From a virus, in IMG/VR virus record IMGVR_UViG_3300042298_003786, positions 1 to 27,269 of that record: a DNA stretch of 27,269 nucleotides. One strand, given 5' to 3'. Below the pieces are notes generated by a model. It searched no databases. It was not told the DNA's origin and saw nothing but the letters and a program-made list of their open reading frames with translations. Positions 24,112 to 27,269 of the stretch are shown here, in pieces. The position numbers and the translations under genes were made by a program. Position 1 is the stretch's first letter; every line of letters starts with the position of its first letter.

Positions 24112-25935
24112 TCAAGAAACACGGACAAACAATCCAGATTTCCATCCATATATTGGAGTGAGATCATCGTACGCCATAAGATATATTGGTCGCCCCATAC
24201 ACCTCCAAGTTCCAGAAAGAGACGATCCACCTCCGTCATATGTCGTATTGTTATAACGAAAATACTGCCCATCAAAATCATTAAAAAGATTAGAAGGAGA
24301 TGCATTATCTAGCGTTGTGGTAAACCCGTAACGCAAAGTCGATCCTGCAACAGTATCACCAATCGCAAGAGGTCTGGTATTTGTTCCAGGATGAGTACCA
24401 GGAACATATAAACAAACAGTATAGCTACCAATAGAATCAACGGATGTTTGCGTTACAGCACCGGTCTGACCGTTGACACTTGTAACGCCGCCGTTTGCCG
24501 CGTTTCCAGAAATGCTAATACCCCAAGTCCCACTTGCCCCCGTCCCGGTTGTGCTCGGCGCACCCACCGTGCTGTAATCAATCGTCCGTGCAGCGGACCC
24601 GTTAAAAGTCGTGCCAGCCGCAGCACCGCCCGACGTATTGAACGTCACAGCATTGGCAACCGACCCGGCAGAACCGGTTGTGTTTTGATTCAGGGTCGGC
24701 ACATCCCCAGCTTGGATGGCGCTCATCACGACGTTTGTGCCATTGCCTCGAAGATACTGCCCCGAAGTCGTAGCCCCAGCGAAGGCGTTCATCGCAGCTT
24801 GGGCAGTAGTCTGACCCGTGCCACCATTACCCAGCGGCAATGTTCCAGTCACCCCAGTCGTCAACGGCAACCCAGTCGCGTTGGTCAGCGTGCCAGAACT
24901 CGGCGTGCCAAGTGCCCCGCCGTTCACAACAAACGCCCCGGACGATCCCACGTTCACCGCAAGCGCTGTGGCGACGTTTGACCCTAAGCCCGACACGCCC
25001 GTGCTGATCGGCAAGCCCGTAGCATTGGTCAGCGTGCCGGAGCTTGGCGTACCCAAGACGCCGCCGTTGACGACCACCGCCCCGGACGATCCCACGTTCA
25101 CCGCAAGCGCAGTGGCGACGTTCGTGCCCAGTCCGCTCACACCCGTGCTGATCGGCAAGCCCGTTGCATTGGTCAGCGTGCCAGAGCTCGGCGTGCCCAA
25201 AACACCGCCATTGACGACAACCGCCCCGGCCGTGCCGACGTTGACCGCCAGAGCCGTTGCGACGTTCGTGCCCAGCCCGGCTACACCCGTACTGATCGGC
25301 AACCCCGTCGCATTGGTCAGCGTGCCAGAGCTCGGCGTTCCAAGCACACCCCCGTTGACAACCACCGCCCCGGCCGTGCCCACGTTCACCGCAAGCGCCG
25401 TTGCGACGTTCGTGCCCAGCCCACTCACGCCCGTACTGATCGGCAGCCCCGTCGCGTTGGTCAAGACCCCCGAAGCAGGAGTCCCCAGCGCAGGAGTAAC
25501 AAGCGTCGGGCTGACAAAGTAATCCACCATCTGCACGACGTTCGTGCCGTCCACATACAGATGCGCCTTCTTGCCATTCGGCACCGTCACGCCCGTGCCG
25601 GCCGAGGTCTTGACCGTGATGCTTTGTCCGCCAGTCGTGTTGTTCTGGACGATGTACTGCTTCTGAATCGTCGGAACCACCAGCTCACGGGTCGTGGACA
25701 ATGAGACGCCGGACGTCACATCAAGGACCAAGGCTCGCGCTGCTTGGGCCGAGTTGCTGTCGGTCAGCGAAATCGTCAGGTTCGCGTCACTGGCAAAGTT
25801 CGGATTGCCCTTGCCCACGATCGCCTGCTCAAGCGCCGTGCCAAGATTGGTGTTGGTGACAGTGCCCCACGTGTTTGACTTCTCCCCCGTGGCCATCAGC
25901 TCAATCTTGAGATTCGTAGAGAATGTACTCGCCAT
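24112..25935 (-). CDS. Tail fibre with 48-residue repeats and a distinct C-terminal tip
   Basis: 607 aa. The N-terminus (TFSTNLKIELMATGEKSNTW, then GTVTNTN) is a known tail-fibre attachment pattern. Residues about 150-352 hold four 48-residue repeats (NATGLPISTGVSGLGTNVAT...), followed by GNGGTGQTTAQAAM, a motif common in phage fibres, and VTSVNGQTGAVT. Residues about 497-607 form the tip, ending YGWKSGLFVRVS, probably the receptor-binding part. The tip's DNA is about 41% G+C against about 68% in the repeats, so it was probably exchanged. AAAGGACGG precedes the ATG. It probably forms a trimer that recognises the host surface. Confidence 0.88.
   Translation of the reverse strand: MASTFSTNLKIELMATGEKSNTWGTVTNTNLGTALEQAIVGKGNPNFASDANLTISLTDSNSAQAARALVLDVTSGVSLSTTRELVVPTIQKQYIVQNNTTGGQSITVKTSAGTGVTVPNGKKAHLYVDGTNVVQMVDYFVSPTLVTPALGTPASGVLTNATGLPISTGVSGLGTNVATALAVNVGTAGAVVVNGGVLGTPSSGTLTNATGLPISTGVAGLGTNVATALAVNVGTAGAVVVNGGVLGTPSSGTLTNATGLPISTGVSGLGTNVATALAVNVGSSGAVVVNGGVLGTPSSGTLTNATGLPISTGVSGLGSNVATALAVNVGSSGAFVVNGGALGTPSSGTLTNATGLPLTTGVTGTLPLGNGGTGQTTAQAAMNAFAGATTSGQYLRGNGTNVVMSAIQAGDVPTLNQNTTGSAGSVANAVTFNTSGGAAAGTTFNGSAARTIDYSTVGAPSTTGTGASGTWGISISGNAANGGVTSVNGQTGAVTQTSVDSIGSYTVCLYVPGTHPGTNTRPLAIGDTVAGSTLRYGFTTTLDNASPSNLFNDFDGQYFRYNNTTYDGGGSSLSGTWRCMGRPIYLMAYDDLTPIYGWKSGLFVRVS
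24880..25494. repeat. 144-bp tandem repeats in the tail-fibre shaft
   Basis: About four units of 144 bp encode the 48-residue shaft repeat (core LPISTGVSGLGTNVATALAV and GGVLGTPSSGTLT). Copies differ mainly at synonymous sites, so they are older than the minisatellites in the 349-aa gene. Confidence 0.85.
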
Positions 25936-25957
25936 GATTCCGTCCTTTATTGTGACG

Positions 25958-26941
25958 CTAGGTCACAACCTCGACCCAATTCGTTGTTTGGCTGTCGTCC
26001 ACAGTCACCCAGTTCGTCGTCTGACTGTCGTCCACGGTTGCCCAGTTTGGGACTTGGTTGTCGTCGATCGGCCCCCAGACCAACGCAACACCGACCTGCC
26101 CGATCCCCGCCACGCCCACCGGGAACACACTACAGTTGCCGGTGATGACAACTGAGCCGACTTGGCCGGTGGCCGAGACACCTGTCACAGGCACGGGTGT
26201 GATCAGCTCTATGGTAACCGAGCCGACCGCTCCTGTCGCGCTTACGCCTGTGACAGAGACGCTTGCACCGGCAGCTATTGCGACAGAGCCCACCTGACCT
26301 GTAGCAGACACGCCAGTGACGAATACACCAACACCTTCACCGACCGTAACAGACCCAACCTGCCCAGTGGCCGAGACGCCTGTTACAACAACCGGCGTAA
26401 TCAGCTCTATGGTAACCGAGCCGACCGCTCCTGTCGCGCTCACGCCCGTGACAGAGACGTTGGCATCACCAGCTATCTGTACGGAGCCCACCTGCCCCGT
26501 GGCCTGAACCCCGGTAACGAAGACTGAGGTGACCAGATCAACCGTAACCGACCCTACCTCGCCGGTAGCCGATACTCCGGTCACATCAACCGACGCATCC
26601 CCGGCCACATCCACTTGGCCAACTTGGCCAGATCCGGATACGCCGGTCAGGCTAGTGTTGGCATCTCCGGTGACGGTCGCCGTTCCAACTTGGCCAGTAG
26701 CCGCGACCCCCGTGACATTGACATTGGCGCTGCCGGTGACCGCAACATCGCCCACCAGCCCTGTGGCCGAGACGCCCGTGACATTGACATTGGCGCTGCC
26801 GGTTTCAACCGTAACGCTGCCAACTTGGCCGGTTGCAGTAACGCCCGTAACATCAACGGAGACGTTGGTTCCACCGGGCGCGGCAAAGACCCAGCCAAGA
26901 CTGCCGTTGTTGGTGGAATTAGCGCCAGCGTACCAAGTCAT
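25958..26941 (-). CDS. Repeat-rich tail protein with 22-residue beta repeats
   Basis: 327 aa. After a short start (MTWYAGANSTNNGSLGWVF) come about twelve 22-residue repeats with consensus TGVSATGQVGSVTV, alternating small and beta-branched residues, as in beta-solenoid or fibre-shaft proteins. The C-terminus has three 11-residue DDSQTTNWVTV-like repeats, a Trp-containing motif seen in phage tail tips. No catalytic motif. The start overlaps the upstream stop (ATGA). It lies between a partial tail gene and the tail fibre, so a structural role in the tail is likely; it could also form immune-evasive or adhesion surface. Confidence 0.75.
   Translation of the reverse strand: MTWYAGANSTNNGSLGWVFAAPGGTNVSVDVTGVTATGQVGSVTVETGSANVNVTGVSATGLVGDVAVTGSANVNVTGVAATGQVGTATVTGDANTSLTGVSGSGQVGQVDVAGDASVDVTGVSATGEVGSVTVDLVTSVFVTGVQATGQVGSVQIAGDANVSVTGVSATGAVGSVTIELITPVVVTGVSATGQVGSVTVGEGVGVFVTGVSATGQVGSVAIAAGASVSVTGVSATGAVGSVTIELITPVPVTGVSATGQVGSVVITGNCSVFPVGVAGIGQVGVALVWGPIDDNQVPNWATVDDSQTTNWVTVDDSQTTNWVEVVT
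25961..26070. repeat. 33-bp tandem repeats encoding NW-V-DDSQ motif
   Basis: Three copies of a 33-bp unit encode DDNQVPNWATV, DDSQTTNWVTV and DDSQTTNWVEV at the C-terminus of the 327-aa protein. Confidence 0.8.
26100..26865. repeat. 66-bp tandem repeats with 198-bp higher-order duplication
   Basis: About twelve 66-bp units encode the 22-residue repeat. A nearly identical block of about 70 bp occurs at 26203 and again exactly 198 bp later (26401), i.e. three units on, showing a more recent multi-unit duplication. Confidence 0.85.
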
Positions 26942-27269
26942 AGCGGATATGCCCTCACGCCCGTGATGGTGAGGTAGTCTACCGATATATCACCCGCTCC
27001 GGTATGCACCAAAGTTGCCGGAGAGCTGGCTGAAGTCCCCTGAACCGTCAGCACCCGGCCTGCCTCGCCTGCCGCCGTCCATTGAGACACCCGCTGGGTG
27101 GTTGTACTGAGAGTGATATTGGTCGCGCCGGTTGCTTTATAAGTATTAGTGATGTCCTTGAAGGTGTTATTGCCGGTGATCGTCAGAGTTCCAGCACCGC
27201 CTTGGTTGAGGGTGATGTCAGTGTAGGCGATACCGCCGCCAGCAAAAGTCTTGGCAGATGCAGATGTGA
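26938..27269 (-). CDS. Tail/structural protein, 5' end beyond window
   Basis: An uninterrupted frame of 110 codons runs from the right edge to a TGA at 26938 that overlaps the next ATG. The visible part is rich in Thr, Gly and beta strands (FAGGGIAYTDITLNQGGAGT, LTITGNNTFKDI, ISVDYLTITGVRAYPL), like the final beta-helix or strand-rich domain of phage tail and fibre proteins. No start is visible. It is the most upstream visible gene of the structural operon. Confidence 0.7.
   Translation of the reverse strand, partial: TSASAKTFAGGGIAYTDITLNQGGAGTLTITGNNTFKDITNTYKATGATNITLSTTTQRVSQWTAAGEAGRVLTVQGTSASSPATLVHTGAGDISVDYLTITGVRAYPL

Overview
This window is most likely part of a tailed bacteriophage genome, probably a podovirus-like or uncultured environmental phage. 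It is gene-dense and GC-rich: spot counts give about 60% G+C over most genes, with local dips. All three typical phage blocks are visible: a DNA-replication operon, a short recombination/nuclease operon and a long virion/tail operon. There is no rRNA, tRNA or CRISPR array, and no integrase, RNA polymerase, terminase, portal, capsid or lysis gene that I can recognise. The structural operon runs in from the right edge, so head genes probably lie beyond it. The host cannot be named from this sequence; Shine-Dalgarno sites are strong and of the ordinary bacterial type.

Layout. (1) Positions 1-7345, all minus strand, read leftward from a divergent control region. Order of transcription: a 111-aa unknown protein, a 184-aa coiled-coil protein, a 258-aa candidate ssDNA-binding protein, an archaeo-eukaryotic-type primase, a UvrD/Rep-like SF1 helicase, a family-A DNA polymerase, a terminator hairpin, then an AT-hook/ribbon-helix-helix protein and a gene cut by the left edge. 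Primase, helicase and polymerase overlap by 4 nt at each junction, so they form a translationally coupled replisome cassette. (2) Positions 7346-7430, an 85-bp divergent promoter region with two palindromes. (3) Positions 7431-10114, plus strand: SNF2-like helicase, an HNH/homing-type endonuclease bounded by a perfect 12-bp inverted repeat, and a RecB/Cas4-like PD-(D/E)XK nuclease. (4) Positions 10068-27269, minus strand: virion genes, converging on and overlapping the nuclease gene by 47 bp. In transcription order: a partial tail gene, a 22-residue-repeat tail protein, a tail fibre with 48-residue repeats, a 34-aa small gene, a nozzle/hub-like protein, two small beta-rich proteins, an internal promoter, and five large low-complexity proteins (658, 563, 349, 836 and 1210 aa) that look like internal virion/ejection proteins.

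How it works together. Primase, SF1 helicase, polymerase and putative SSB would copy the genome without any recognisable ring-shaped replicative helicase. The SNF2 helicase and PD-(D/E)XK nuclease probably serve recombination or DNA processing. The tail fibre (with an AT-rich, probably exchanged tip) and nozzle proteins would bind the host, and the low-complexity proteins probably build the DNA-delivery apparatus.

The points most worth a second look are the leucine at the family-A polymerase position equivalent to E. coli Pol I 762, the primase with a PriL-like cysteine module, the compact replisome, the palindromic divergent promoter, near-perfect 36-bp and 51-bp minisatellites inside a virion gene, and a 34-aa gene with a strong ribosome binding site. 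No gene-free stretch exceeds about 110 bases.
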